From Myxacorys almedinensis A (GTDB lineage: Bacteria > Cyanobacteriota > Cyanobacteriia > Leptolyngbyales > Leptolyngbyaceae), in assembly GCF_010091945.1 (NCBI RefSeq), contig NZ_WVIE01000016.1, positions 62,001 to 126,000 on the forward strand: DNA of 64,000 bases, given 5' to 3'. The notes beneath the pieces are model-generated. The model had not been told where the DNA came from. It ran no database searches and saw only the letters and a program-made list of their open reading frames with translations. The translations under genes and the position numbers were made by a program. How positions within the stretch are numbered: the stretch's first letter is position 1; every line of letters starts with the position of its first letter. Below are positions 56,102 through 64,000 of this stretch, one piece after another.

Positions 56102-57766
56102 TTAAGTTGGGTTTAGCACAAACCAATAAAATCCGTAGGGCGCAAGAGTCAGAGAATAGGGGGCATCTGCGGTTCCATCAGGGGCAAGTTTCGCGTTAAT
56201 GGCAGGAAACTCGGTCTGTCCAAACATTTCGGTAGGGACATGATTTGCAAACAGCGAAAGATCGAAGGTTGCCGTCTGAGCAGCAGCAGAGAGGTTGGCA
56301 ACTACCAATACGTTGATCTGCTCGTCAGCCCGCACGAAGGCTAGAATTTTGTGATTGGAGGAGGGCAAAAACTTAAAGTCGCCGCTGCCAAACACAGAAA
56401 ACTGCTTGCGGAGAGCAATGATTTGCTTCATCCACGATAGTAGAGAATATTGATTTGCACTCTGGACTTCAACATTTGTGGTGACATAGTGATATTCAGC
56501 ATCTACAATCACTGGAAAATATAACCGTTGGGAGGCAGCGCGGCTAAACCCAGCATTGCGATCGCTACTCCACTGCATCGGAGTTCTCACGCCATTGCGA
56601 TCGCCAAGATAGACATTATCGCCCATGCCAATCTCATCGCCGTAATAAATTACAGGTGTGCCTGGCAGCGAAAATAATAGGCTGTTGAGCAGTTCAACCT
56701 GGCGTCGATCGTTGCCCAGCAAGGGCGCTAGTCGGCGGCGAATGCCCACGTTAACCCGCATCGCTGGATCTTGGGCGTAGGCGTTGTACATGTAATCGCG
56801 ATCTTCGTCTGTCACCATTTCCAGGGTCAGTTCATCATGATTTCGCAAAAAGATTGCCCACTGGCAGTTGTCTGGAATTGGCGGCGTGTGCTGAAGAATA
56901 TCCACGATCGGTAAACTGTCTTCCATCCGCAGCGACATAAACAGGCGAGGCATGAGCGGAAAGTGAAAATTCATATGGCATTCATCGCCATCGCCGTAAT
57001 ATTTCACAGCATCTTCTGCCCACTGATTTGCTTCGGCTAGCAGCATCCGATCAGGATATTTGTGGTCAATGTGCGATCGCAAGGATTTTAGATATTCGTG
57101 GGTTTCAGGCAGGTTTTCGCAGTTTGTGCCCTCTCGCTCGTAAAGATAAGGCACAGCATCCAATCGCAACCCATCAACTCCTAGCTCCATCCAAAAATCC
57201 AACACTTCAAACACAGCTTGGCGAACGGCTGGGTTGTCATAATTGAGATCAGGCTGATGATGGTAAAAACGATGCCAATAAAACGCTTTAGCAATGCCAT
57301 CCCATGACCAATTTGACGTTTCAAAGTCTTGAAAAATAATTCGCGTGTCTGAATATTTCTCTGGCGTATCGCTCCACACGTAAAAGTCTCGCTCTAAGCT
57401 GCCTTCTGGGGCACGCCGCGCCCGCTCAAACCAGGGATGCTGATCAGAGGTGTGGTTAATAATCAGTTCAATAATGACTCGAATTCCGCGCTGGTGAGCA
57501 GCTTGTAAGAAGGTCTTGAAGTCATCCAGCGTTCCATAAATTGAATTGACGCTCGTGTAGTGAGAAATATCATAACCATCATCTCGAAGCGGGGATGGAA
57601 AAAAGGGCAGCAGCCACAGGGCAGTTACACCCAACTCTTGCAAATAATCGAGCTTTTGGGTTAATCCTACGAAATCGCCAATGCCGTCTCCGTTGCTATC
57701 TGCGAATGCTCGAACTGATAATTCGTAAATAATTGCGTTTTTGTACCACAGGGGGTTAGTGGTCAT
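56102..57766 (-). CDS. treS: Trehalose synthase (maltose alpha-D-glucosyltransferase), GH13
   Basis: 554 residues. GH13 catalytic residues: nucleophile Asp in GLRLDAVPYL, Glu in LLAEANQW, transition-state Asp in RNHDELTL. IIELIINHTSDQHPWF and GIGDFVGLTQKLDYL are typical of TreS, which interconverts maltose and trehalose. There is no C-terminal maltokinase domain. Alternative: another alpha-glucosidase-like GH13_16 member. Confidence 0.88.
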   Translation of the reverse strand: MTTNPLWYKNAIIYELSVRAFADSNGDGIGDFVGLTQKLDYLQELGVTALWLLPFFPSPLRDDGYDISHYTSVNSIYGTLDDFKTFLQAAHQRGIRVIIELIINHTSDQHPWFERARRAPEGSLERDFYVWSDTPEKYSDTRIIFQDFETSNWSWDGIAKAFYWHRFYHHQPDLNYDNPAVRQAVFEVLDFWMELGVDGLRLDAVPYLYEREGTNCENLPETHEYLKSLRSHIDHKYPDRMLLAEANQWAEDAVKYYGDGDECHMNFHFPLMPRLFMSLRMEDSLPIVDILQHTPPIPDNCQWAIFLRNHDELTLEMVTDEDRDYMYNAYAQDPAMRVNVGIRRRLAPLLGNDRRQVELLNSLLFSLPGTPVIYYGDEIGMGDNVYLGDRNGVRTPMQWSSDRNAGFSRAASQRLYFPVIVDAEYHYVTTNVEVQSANQYSLLSWMKQIIALRKQFSVFGSGDFKFLPSSNHKILAFVRADEQINVLVVANLSAAAQTATFDLSLFANHVPTEMFGQTEFPAINAKLAPDGTADAPYSLTLAPYGFYWFVLNPT

Positions 57767-58090
57767 ACCTTAACTATTGAGAAATTTCTCATACATTGTA
57801 GTTTCCAATCGGCTCAGCAGCACAAGCAGACTCGCGTTCTTGATAGTTCCCAAACAAAGTCCCCCGCCGTTTGTGAAGAAGAGGAAAGAAGAGTGTTCGT
57901 CCTTACCATCTTCGGTCGGGGGAATAAGTGTGATAGCTTCCTTTCAGAAAAAAGATTGGCAAAGATTTTTGATCTGCTTTACCAGGAGAGCAAACGCTTT
58001 AGTTGCTTGGATCAATTGCTTAGATCAAGTGATTTGCAAAGTGCCTCCCCTACGGAGTTTTGTTGCCGAAGGGTGAGACCCCTAAATAGC
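57767..58090. other. Intergenic region after the treS start
   Basis: 324 bases upstream of treS. A self-complementary GAGAAATTTCTC lies at 57779, close to the treS start, and CCCCCG/CGGGGG words at 57861 and 57917 could form a long hairpin. The plus-strand ORFs here are shadows. Confidence 0.4.
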
Positions 58091-58441
58091 TTATTCTTGA
58101 CCTGCGACTTTTTTCACGGCTTCTTTAGCGCTATCTACGATCGTATTTTGCTCTGGGTTCTCTTGTTTGAAAATTTTCAAATCCTTCTCATACGCTTTCT
58201 CGACGCCCTGAGGGTTGTTCACCGCTTCGACTGCCTTATCATACGCCTCTTCCCGCGAACCATAGGACTCGCTATCAGGGCTGATCACTTCTTCCTGCCC
58301 AACGGCTTGCTTTGCCGTCGGGGATGCCAAACTCGACTCCACCGCGATCGCGCTCATGCCAACCCAGCTAAGCAACCCAATTACCGCGACAAGTACGCCC
58401 CGATAAATGCTCTGGCGTAGTGCTGATAGTAAACCTTTCAT
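58091..58441 (-). CDS. Exported hydrophilic hypothetical protein
   Basis: 116 residues from MKGLLSALRQ; GGAG nine bases upstream decides against the track's earlier start. Signal or anchor (GVLVAVIGLLSWVGMSAIAV) then a highly charged, repeat-free body (YDKAVEAVNNPQGVEKAYEKDLK). Composition resembles the exported protein at 31741-32196. No family recognised. Confidence 0.62.
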   Translation of the reverse strand: MKGLLSALRQSIYRGVLVAVIGLLSWVGMSAIAVESSLASPTAKQAVGQEEVISPDSESYGSREEAYDKAVEAVNNPQGVEKAYEKDLKIFKQENPEQNTIVDSAKEAVKKVAGQE

Positions 58442-58545
58442 ATAGAAAATCTCCTTGAACAATCACTAGAGTGCGATCGCATGAAGCGCGATCGCAGCCA
58501 TCTTAGGGGATCAGTTCTAGAGAATCCTTCTATCAGAAGTTATAT

Positions 58546-59940
58546 TCATGAGGCAGGCGGCTCGGTTCCGCCGTAGGGCTTAGGTTGAAGCTGAAGCTGC
58601 TTTGAAATAGCATCAAACAACCGATTGGACAACGATGCATTTGCCGCATCCGTCAGGTGAATCGCATCTTGGAACGCTTCTCCTTTAAAGTCAGCATAGG
58701 CATTGTAAAAATTGAATGTTGTCACCTGCGGCACTTCTTTTTTCACCTGGTCAAGCGATCGCTGCAATCCTGAATATCCCGCCTTCACCTGCTGCGGGTA
58801 ATTGGCACCGAGTTGATTGAGAATCTCTTTCTCGCGGGGCGTGTGTTGGCTGGGATCGCGCCCTGTAATTTCGGGCTGCATTGCCACAATTAGAGGAATT
58901 TTTGACGCACTGGTTAACCGAGCAAATTGCTGCATGTTTTGACGATAGCGATCGACGCGGCGGCTCAATTCGTCTGCTTCTGTGGGTAACCGTTGCGCTA
59001 GGGGGGCATCTCCCTCAACCGGAGGAACCACTTGCTTCAACGCATCTTGCGGCTGCAACACCCAATACTGAAAGGCTTTGACGAGAAACAATTGGGAAAT
59101 TAACGTTTTGACTTGCTCGGTTATGCCCATGAGCAAATGGCGAGGTGCGCTTTCGAGCAGCGTCTCTGTCCCCGGAATGTCGCTGCCTTCTTGCGTACTT
59201 GGCACTAGCAAATCAGCATAGCCATTTAGAACGACGATAAAATCTGGCTTGTAAGACAGCACATCAAACGCCAGTTTAGACAACTCATTGCCAGAAATAT
59301 ATCCCGGCACCGCCGCATTGATCACCCGATAGCGGCTGTCTCGAATTTGGGCAGGCAGTGCCAAGGCTTTGTCTAACTCGTCGGCAAAGTAGGGCAAAAT
59401 AGCTGGACGAAACTTTCCAGGATTTTCTTTTTGAGCCACAACCTGCTGATTTAGACGGTCTTCTAACTGCTTGGTAAAGGTGGTTTGGTTAGTAGAACTT
59501 AGCTGCCCAAACGCGGTTGAGCCACCAAGAACAAAAATGCGGACTTCATCTTTGGGCTTGTCAGGCGCGATCGCTTGATCACTGCGAAACCCTTGTTCGT
59601 TAATCGCCCAGTCTTGCTGCTGCTGATTACCCATCAACCGATAACCCATCACTGGGCTTTGTTTTACCGTCAGTTGTCCTTGGTTCGAGAGTCCGTCATA
59701 CAGCTTGCCTGATCGATCGAGATACTTCAGGCGATAGGCGCTGACCTTGAGGGGTTCCCCCTGAAACACAGCTAGCTCATCTGTTTTTCCGCTCACGCCC
59801 ACGAGCAACCGCACCAGCAGTTCTAACCCAATCAGCACGAGCGGAATTGAGAGCAAAATCCATTTGCGGGGTAACGGCTTTTTCTTTTGGTATAACGAGC
59901 GGCTAGACCTGTAGGAGAGTTTGCGGCTAGACCTAAACAT
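58546..59940 (-). CDS. Membrane-anchored SGNH/GDSL hydrolase family protein
   Basis: 464 residues. A basic N-terminus and one membrane helix (27-48) lead into a periplasmic or lumenal domain. SGNH blocks: FVLGGSTAFGQLS with nucleophile Ser, VLNGYADLL with the Asn, and DAIHLTDAAN with the Asp-x-x-His pair. Substrate unknown; related proteins act on esters or on cell-surface polysaccharide acyl groups. Confidence 0.78.
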   Translation of the reverse strand: MFRSSRKLSYRSSRSLYQKKKPLPRKWILLSIPLVLIGLELLVRLLVGVSGKTDELAVFQGEPLKVSAYRLKYLDRSGKLYDGLSNQGQLTVKQSPVMGYRLMGNQQQQDWAINEQGFRSDQAIAPDKPKDEVRIFVLGGSTAFGQLSSTNQTTFTKQLEDRLNQQVVAQKENPGKFRPAILPYFADELDKALALPAQIRDSRYRVINAAVPGYISGNELSKLAFDVLSYKPDFIVVLNGYADLLVPSTQEGSDIPGTETLLESAPRHLLMGITEQVKTLISQLFLVKAFQYWVLQPQDALKQVVPPVEGDAPLAQRLPTEADELSRRVDRYRQNMQQFARLTSASKIPLIVAMQPEITGRDPSQHTPREKEILNQLGANYPQQVKAGYSGLQRSLDQVKKEVPQVTTFNFYNAYADFKGEAFQDAIHLTDAANASLSNRLFDAISKQLQLQPKPYGGTEPPAS

Positions 59941-60466
59941 TCAGCTTGTCCTCAAACGATCGCGACATATAGCGGGATTGCCTTCTCTCGGTTTCTAACA
60001 CGATTGGATTGCACCCAGAAAACCGAGTATCGACTGCCAAAGAATAACTTTCAAGAATGGTTTGTTGAGAAAATTTGAGTAGATTATCTATCATTCATAA
60101 ACCAGTTTTGCATCTTACTATCAAATGGCTCTCTATGTTGCCTTTCAAACATGTTTCTCAATAAGCTACGAAAAAAGACTTAGGAGAAAGCGGATGGTCG
60201 GTATGAGCGGGTCTGTATTTAGGTTCCTTATTCAACACTCCTGAGATAACTTACCACGGTGTCTTCTCTGCCGAATAAATCTGATCGCCCAATCCAGAGA
60301 GTTGGTTAAATGCAGACAAATTTGCTCTGGCTCACAAATTGTCTAAGCCCACAGATTGCTTAAATTTAATTCCCGGATGCATTATTTCCGGAATCCATTG
60401 GGCTGTGCTAGAACATTGTGACTAAAACTATGATGAGCGTAATATAATGACGCTTAAACTCTTCCC
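59941..60466. other. Intergenic region upstream of the P-type ATPase
   Basis: 526 bases between divergent genes. It contains the ATPase promoter listed below; the rest holds no ORF, tRNA or clear repeat. Confidence 0.4.
60416..60454 (+). promoter_or_regulatory. Putative promoter and operator of the P-type ATPase operon
   Basis: TTGTGA and TAATAT separated by 18 bases fit -35 and -10 boxes. AGCGT (60436-60440) and ACGCT (60450-60454) form an inverted repeat with nine bases between, straddling the -10, a typical place for a repressor site. The ATG follows 12 bases later, so the leader is very short. Confidence 0.45.
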
Positions 60467-62887
60467 ATGACACAGGTACAGGGACTTAGCGATCGCGAAG
60501 TCAACGCCCAAATCCTTGCAGGCAACACAAATAATGTCAAGTTGCCAACAAGCCGTTCGTATTGGCGTATTTTTCGTGAGAATCTGTTCACCTTTGTCAA
60601 CGCTGTATTTTTGGTGATTAGCGGCGTCTTTATTTTGATCAGGCGTCCCAGTGATGCGGTGTTTGTAGCAGCCGTTATTTTTAGCGGCGTTATTATTGGC
60701 ATCGTTCAAGAGATTTGGGCGAAACGCAAGTTAGACGAAATCGCCTTGTTATCTCGCCCGCAAGCTACCCTGATTCGCAACGGCAACCCGATCATCTGCG
60801 ACCCCACCGACATCGTGTTAGGAGACAGTCTCCTCGTTCGTCCGGGAGATCAAATTTTGGTCGATGGCAGAGTTTGCGACGGACGTATTGAAGTGGATGA
60901 ATCGCTGCTGACTGGCGAATCAGACCTGATCCCCAAAACGGTTGGAGATCAGGTATATTCGGGTAGCTTTTGTGCTAGTGGACAGGCGCATTATGAAGCA
61001 CAAAAAGTTGGAACAGAAACAGTCGCTTATCAGCTTGTGGTAGGGGCAAGAGAATTTCGGCAAGTTTATACGCCGTTGCAACAAGAGATTAATTTAATCA
61101 TTCGAGTTTTGTTGCTGGTAGCGTTGTTTCTTTGGTTGCTCGTCAGTATTGGGTTTATTAGTCGTTCTCAGCCCTTTAATGAAGTGATTCAGCGAGTAGC
61201 TGTGATTGCTGGCTTGGTTCCTGCTGGGTTGTTAATTGCCATCACCTTAGCCTATGCAACAGGTGCGGTGAGAATGCTGGGAGAGAATGTTTTAATTCAA
61301 CAAACCAATGCGATCGAGTCTCTGAGCCATGTCGATGTGCTGTGTTTAGACAAAACCGGAACCTTGACGACCAACCAGATCGAACTGCAAGCAATCTATC
61401 CAATCGAGCGCTCTGAAGCCGAATTGCACACGCTTCTGGGAGACTATGCGGCGAGTACGCGGTCGGGAAACAAAACCAGTGACGCGATGTTGATTCGGTG
61501 TGCGGGGTATCAGCGATCGCTGCGATCGGAAGTTCCGTTTTCCTCAGAACGTAAGTGGAGCGCTATCTCCTTTCAAGACAGTCCCGGAACCTACGTTCTT
61601 GGCGCACCCGACGTTCTGACAAAATGCTTCACCCTTGACCCCTCTGTGTCAACGTACATTGAAAAATTGACCCATCACGGGTTACGGGTGGTTTTGTTTG
61701 CCCACAGCCTAGATGTTGTGTCTGCTGAAATCCCGTTTTTGCCAGCCGCATTAACGCCGCTTGGCGTCTTGAGTTTTAGCGATCAGTTGCGTCCCTCTGC
61801 GAAGGAGACGTTACAAGGATTTGTGCAAGCAGGGATCACGATCAAGATTATTTCGGGAGATCACCCTCAAACGGTGGCCGCTTTGGCCACCCAAGCCGGA
61901 TTTGCCGACGACATTAGGCTGATTTCAGGAGCAGAACTGGCTCAGTTAGACCCTGCCCAATTTGCTCAAGCTGCCCGTCAGTGCAATGTGTTTGGACGCA
62001 TTACGCCCCAGCAAAAAGCCAAATTGGTCAGAACTTTAAGAGATGCAGGGCATTATGTTGCCATGACCGGAGACGGGGTGAATGACGTGCTTTCTCTGAA
62101 GCAAGCCAATCTAGGCATTGCGATGGAAAGCGGCAGCAAAGCCACACGGGGAATTGCGGATGTGGTGTTGCTCAAAGATTCGTTTGCTTCTCTGCCGCAT
62201 ATGTTTTTAGAAGGACAACGCATTCGCAACGGTATTTTAGATGCGCTGAAGCTGTTTATGGTGCGCTTATCGTGCGTGACGCTGTTGATTTTTGCCACTG
62301 CGATCGTTGCCGACAGTTTTCCTCTGATGAATAAACACAGTGCGGTCGTGACCCTGATCGGCGTTGGTATTCCGACGATGTTTATTCCCATTTGGGCACA
62401 ACCGGGCGAACAGCCGAAACGAAGTCTTGTGCGCTCGTTGCTTCATTTTGTGTTGCCTGCAACGTTGACGATTACGTTGGTTGCGCTGATCATTTATCTG
62501 TTTTACTTTGTCAGTGCTGCGCTCGATCTACCCCTCAATGTCACCATGACCGAACTCGACTTTACCCTGCCTCGAACAGCGCTAGTTACCACATTGGTGT
62601 TTTGCGAATTGCTCCTCATTCCGTTCCTTAAACCTCCGACTAGGGCGTGGGTTGGCGGAGAGCCGCTGAGCGGAGATTGGCGCTATACGTTGGTTGCCGT
62701 GGTGCTAATTTTCGTGTACTTGTTGATTTTATTAGTTCCCCCCGTTCGGATCTTTTTTGAGTTGTCGGCTTTAGAGACTGCCGATCTCCTCTTTTTAGGA
62801 TTGGCTGCGATAGAGTGGTGTTTTATGGCGCGGTGGGTTTGGCGATCGCGCTTCTTCGATCGGTTCTTGGGAGTCAGTTTAGAATGA
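60467..62887 (+). CDS. P-type cation-transporting ATPase, CtpE-like
   Basis: 806 residues. TGES at 149-152, phosphorylation site D295 in CLDKTGTLTTN, the hinge TGDGVNDVLSLK, and about ten helices. The intramembrane motif reads VPAGLL (251-256), not the CPC of heavy-metal pumps or the PEGL of Ca2+ pumps, and it lacks N-terminal metal-binding domains. Closest in style to mycobacterial CtpE, a Ca2+ uptake ATPase; the ion is not certain. Its stop overlaps the next start (ATGA). Confidence 0.8.
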   Translation: MTQVQGLSDREVNAQILAGNTNNVKLPTSRSYWRIFRENLFTFVNAVFLVISGVFILIRRPSDAVFVAAVIFSGVIIGIVQEIWAKRKLDEIALLSRPQATLIRNGNPIICDPTDIVLGDSLLVRPGDQILVDGRVCDGRIEVDESLLTGESDLIPKTVGDQVYSGSFCASGQAHYEAQKVGTETVAYQLVVGAREFRQVYTPLQQEINLIIRVLLLVALFLWLLVSIGFISRSQPFNEVIQRVAVIAGLVPAGLLIAITLAYATGAVRMLGENVLIQQTNAIESLSHVDVLCLDKTGTLTTNQIELQAIYPIERSEAELHTLLGDYAASTRSGNKTSDAMLIRCAGYQRSLRSEVPFSSERKWSAISFQDSPGTYVLGAPDVLTKCFTLDPSVSTYIEKLTHHGLRVVLFAHSLDVVSAEIPFLPAALTPLGVLSFSDQLRPSAKETLQGFVQAGITIKIISGDHPQTVAALATQAGFADDIRLISGAELAQLDPAQFAQAARQCNVFGRITPQQKAKLVRTLRDAGHYVAMTGDGVNDVLSLKQANLGIAMESGSKATRGIADVVLLKDSFASLPHMFLEGQRIRNGILDALKLFMVRLSCVTLLIFATAIVADSFPLMNKHSAVVTLIGVGIPTMFIPIWAQPGEQPKRSLVRSLLHFVLPATLTITLVALIIYLFYFVSAALDLPLNVTMTELDFTLPRTALVTTLVFCELLLIPFLKPPTRAWVGGEPLSGDWRYTLVAVVLIFVYLLILLVPPVRIFFELSALETADLLFLGLAAIEWCFMARWVWRSRFFDRFLGVSLE

Positions 62888-63471
62888 CCCGAATTCCTCA
62901 CTATAAGGTCACAATTTGGGAATCTGTTGCTGTTTTAGTTGGGGCGATCGCGCTGATTGGGGTTGGTCTATTGGGGCTGACGATGAAATTTATCGCCAAT
63001 GCCCAGCGCCCCCAGCAAGCTGACGCGATCGCAAATAACATTATTAAATATGACCTTCCCAATGCCCAAAGTGTCTTGGGCTTAAACTTTGTGGGAGCCA
63101 GAGTAGCGCTGATCACAAACGATGCAGAGCAGCCTGATATTCAGCTATTGGCAGCACGGATGAAGGTCGATCAAGCCATCGAACAACGGAGAATTGAGCG
63201 ATTTTTAGACACGGTTTCCCTAGGGGATGCGGGAGACTTTAAGGTCACAAAAGAACGGATCGAATTGCAAGAATTTTGTGGGCAAACCGTGCCAGTAACG
63301 ATTGGCGAAGGGCGAACAAAACGCTCTGCATCAGAGTCGATCGTCAGCGTTACTTATCGAGCCAGTGTCACTCTCAATCGCGATCGCTACATCATCAGTT
63401 TGCTCGCCAGCGGACAAGACGCCCGAGAAAAAGCCGCTGCCGTATTTGATTCGCTGCAATGTCAGCAATAG
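62884..63471 (+). CDS. Membrane-anchored hypothetical protein coupled to the P-type ATPase
   Basis: 195 residues from ATG 62884, which overlaps the ATPase stop in ATGA; the track's upstream start lies within the ATPase gene. One N-terminal helix (SVAVLVGAIALIGVGLLGLTMKFI) and an exported domain with a RIELQEFCGQTVPV segment and FDSLQC end; two Cys could pair. No known family. Coupling to the ATPase suggests a subunit, chaperone or sensor for it. Confidence 0.7.
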   Translation: MTRIPHYKVTIWESVAVLVGAIALIGVGLLGLTMKFIANAQRPQQADAIANNIIKYDLPNAQSVLGLNFVGARVALITNDAEQPDIQLLAARMKVDQAIEQRRIERFLDTVSLGDAGDFKVTKERIELQEFCGQTVPVTIGEGRTKRSASESIVSVTYRASVTLNRDRYIISLLASGQDAREKAAAVFDSLQCQQ

Positions 63472-63693
63472 CCATGTCTCGGCAATCGCTAACGAACTGT
63501 CAAGCAGCACACATTTTAGAAACAGTGGGCGATCGTTTGGAATTTCGCGGAGTGCATCGTATCCCTATCCCAGAATAGGGAGCAGTGTACTGAGTCAGGA
63601 ACTCATGAACAATTGCGGGTCAAGAATGGCACTGATGTAACCTTTGAAAGGTACAATCAGGAATAAATCTCATTAATTCATCTCCTGATCACC

Positions 63694-64000
63694 ATGACCA
63701 TTACGATTTCTGAGCGAGACTGGGCAGAGTGGGAAGAAGAACGATCGCACTTGCTTGAGTATCCCGATCCGGATGATGAGTGCGATGTGCTGATGCCGCA
63801 ACCGACTTGGCTGGCACAAGGGTATACACGAGAAGTAACCTTGCGTGAAGGGCTGTTTGTGCGAGTTGAGGACTACCAGATGCGCGATCGCTGTGAGCAG
63901 TCATGGTCAGGAGGAGAAGAAGAGGTGCGATTTCACTGCCATCTCTCTGGTGATCATCAAGATTTTAGTACAGAGGTTGGCAATCTGGAGTATGCCCTAT
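63694..64000 (+). CDS. AraC-family transcriptional regulator, N-terminal fragment (runs off the right edge)
   Basis: 102 codons of an open frame starting MTITISERDWAEWEEERSH. The sequence ...GEEEVRFHCHLSGDHQ fits the variable ligand-binding N-domain of cyanobacterial PchR-like AraC regulators, often upstream of siderophore receptors. The helix-turn-helix is beyond the window, so the call is provisional. Confidence 0.55.
   Translation, partial: MTITISERDWAEWEEERSHLLEYPDPDDECDVLMPQPTWLAQGYTREVTLREGLFVRVEDYQMRDRCEQSWSGGEEEVRFHCHLSGDHQDFSTEVGNLEYAL

Noticed and set aside
57893-58420. 175-residue plus-strand ORF
   Set aside because: Antisense to a small gene with a signal peptide and ribosome site; Phe/Leu/Arg-rich shadow composition.

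Overview
The window is a stretch of a cyanobacterial chromosome. Direct evidence is three photosystem I genes (psaK, psaF, psaJ), a CRR6/DUF1817 NDH-1 assembly factor, the LL-diaminopimelate aminotransferase route to lysine, several families largely confined to cyanobacteria (DUF6335, DUF1816, DUF3318, DICT kinase, LabA-like NYN proteins, a cyanobacterial Cdv3/DivIVA-like coiled coil), and frequent GCGATCGC (HIP1) octamers in most genes. A filamentous Leptolyngbya-like lineage is my guess from gene style only. I saw no rRNA, tRNA, CRISPR array, prophage or intact transposase.

Layout. 1-6.6 kb: 5' end of folP, psaK, GH57 glycogen branching enzyme, hisA, dapL, a decayed PIN-domain gene, fabG, moaE. 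6.7-9.7 kb: polyamine permeases potC/potB and a glycosyltransferase. 10-16.4 kb: NicO-type Ni/Co exporter, recJ, CRR6, and a DICT histidine kinase whose H-box histidine reads as glutamine. 16.8-29 kb: DUF2157 and GDYXXLXY membrane/envelope proteins, a sugar ABC permease, purN, a structured RNA candidate, a livH-type permease, mtnX-like phosphatase, CHAD protein, map, small proteins, cdv3-like/coaD, and an aldo/keto reductase. 29-36 kb: an accessory region with a GMC oxidoreductase without visible HIP1 sites, an internally deleted zinc alcohol dehydrogenase pseudogene, and a stress-type run (SRPBCC protein, PfpI-four-helix fusion, DUF6335, SDR). 36-46 kb: potD/potA, PBP2, DUF3318, psaF with two psaJ-like genes, tsaD, a DUF433/DUF5615 toxin-antitoxin pair, AGE epimerase, Ca2+/H+ exchanger. 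47-64 kb: two divergent LabA-like NYN proteins, PPK2 with Ap4A phosphorylase, an Rre1-like response regulator, DUF885, DUF981, DUF1816, trehalose synthase, SGNH hydrolase, a P-type ATPase translationally coupled to a small membrane-anchored protein, and the start of an AraC-family regulator.

Functional links. The polyamine ABC transporter is present in full but split into two loci about 28 kb apart. Polyphosphate and nucleotide-alarmone genes (CHAD, PPK2, Ap4A phosphorylase) recur. Glycogen/trehalose genes (GH57, TreS) are scattered. The observations most worth a second look are the second, divergent psaJ-like gene lacking the usual chlorophyll-ligand residues, the histidine kinase without its phospho-acceptor, the structured RNA/attenuator between purN and livH, the NYN pair around a 1.1-kb intergenic region, and the P-type ATPase plus partner with a palindrome over its -10 box.
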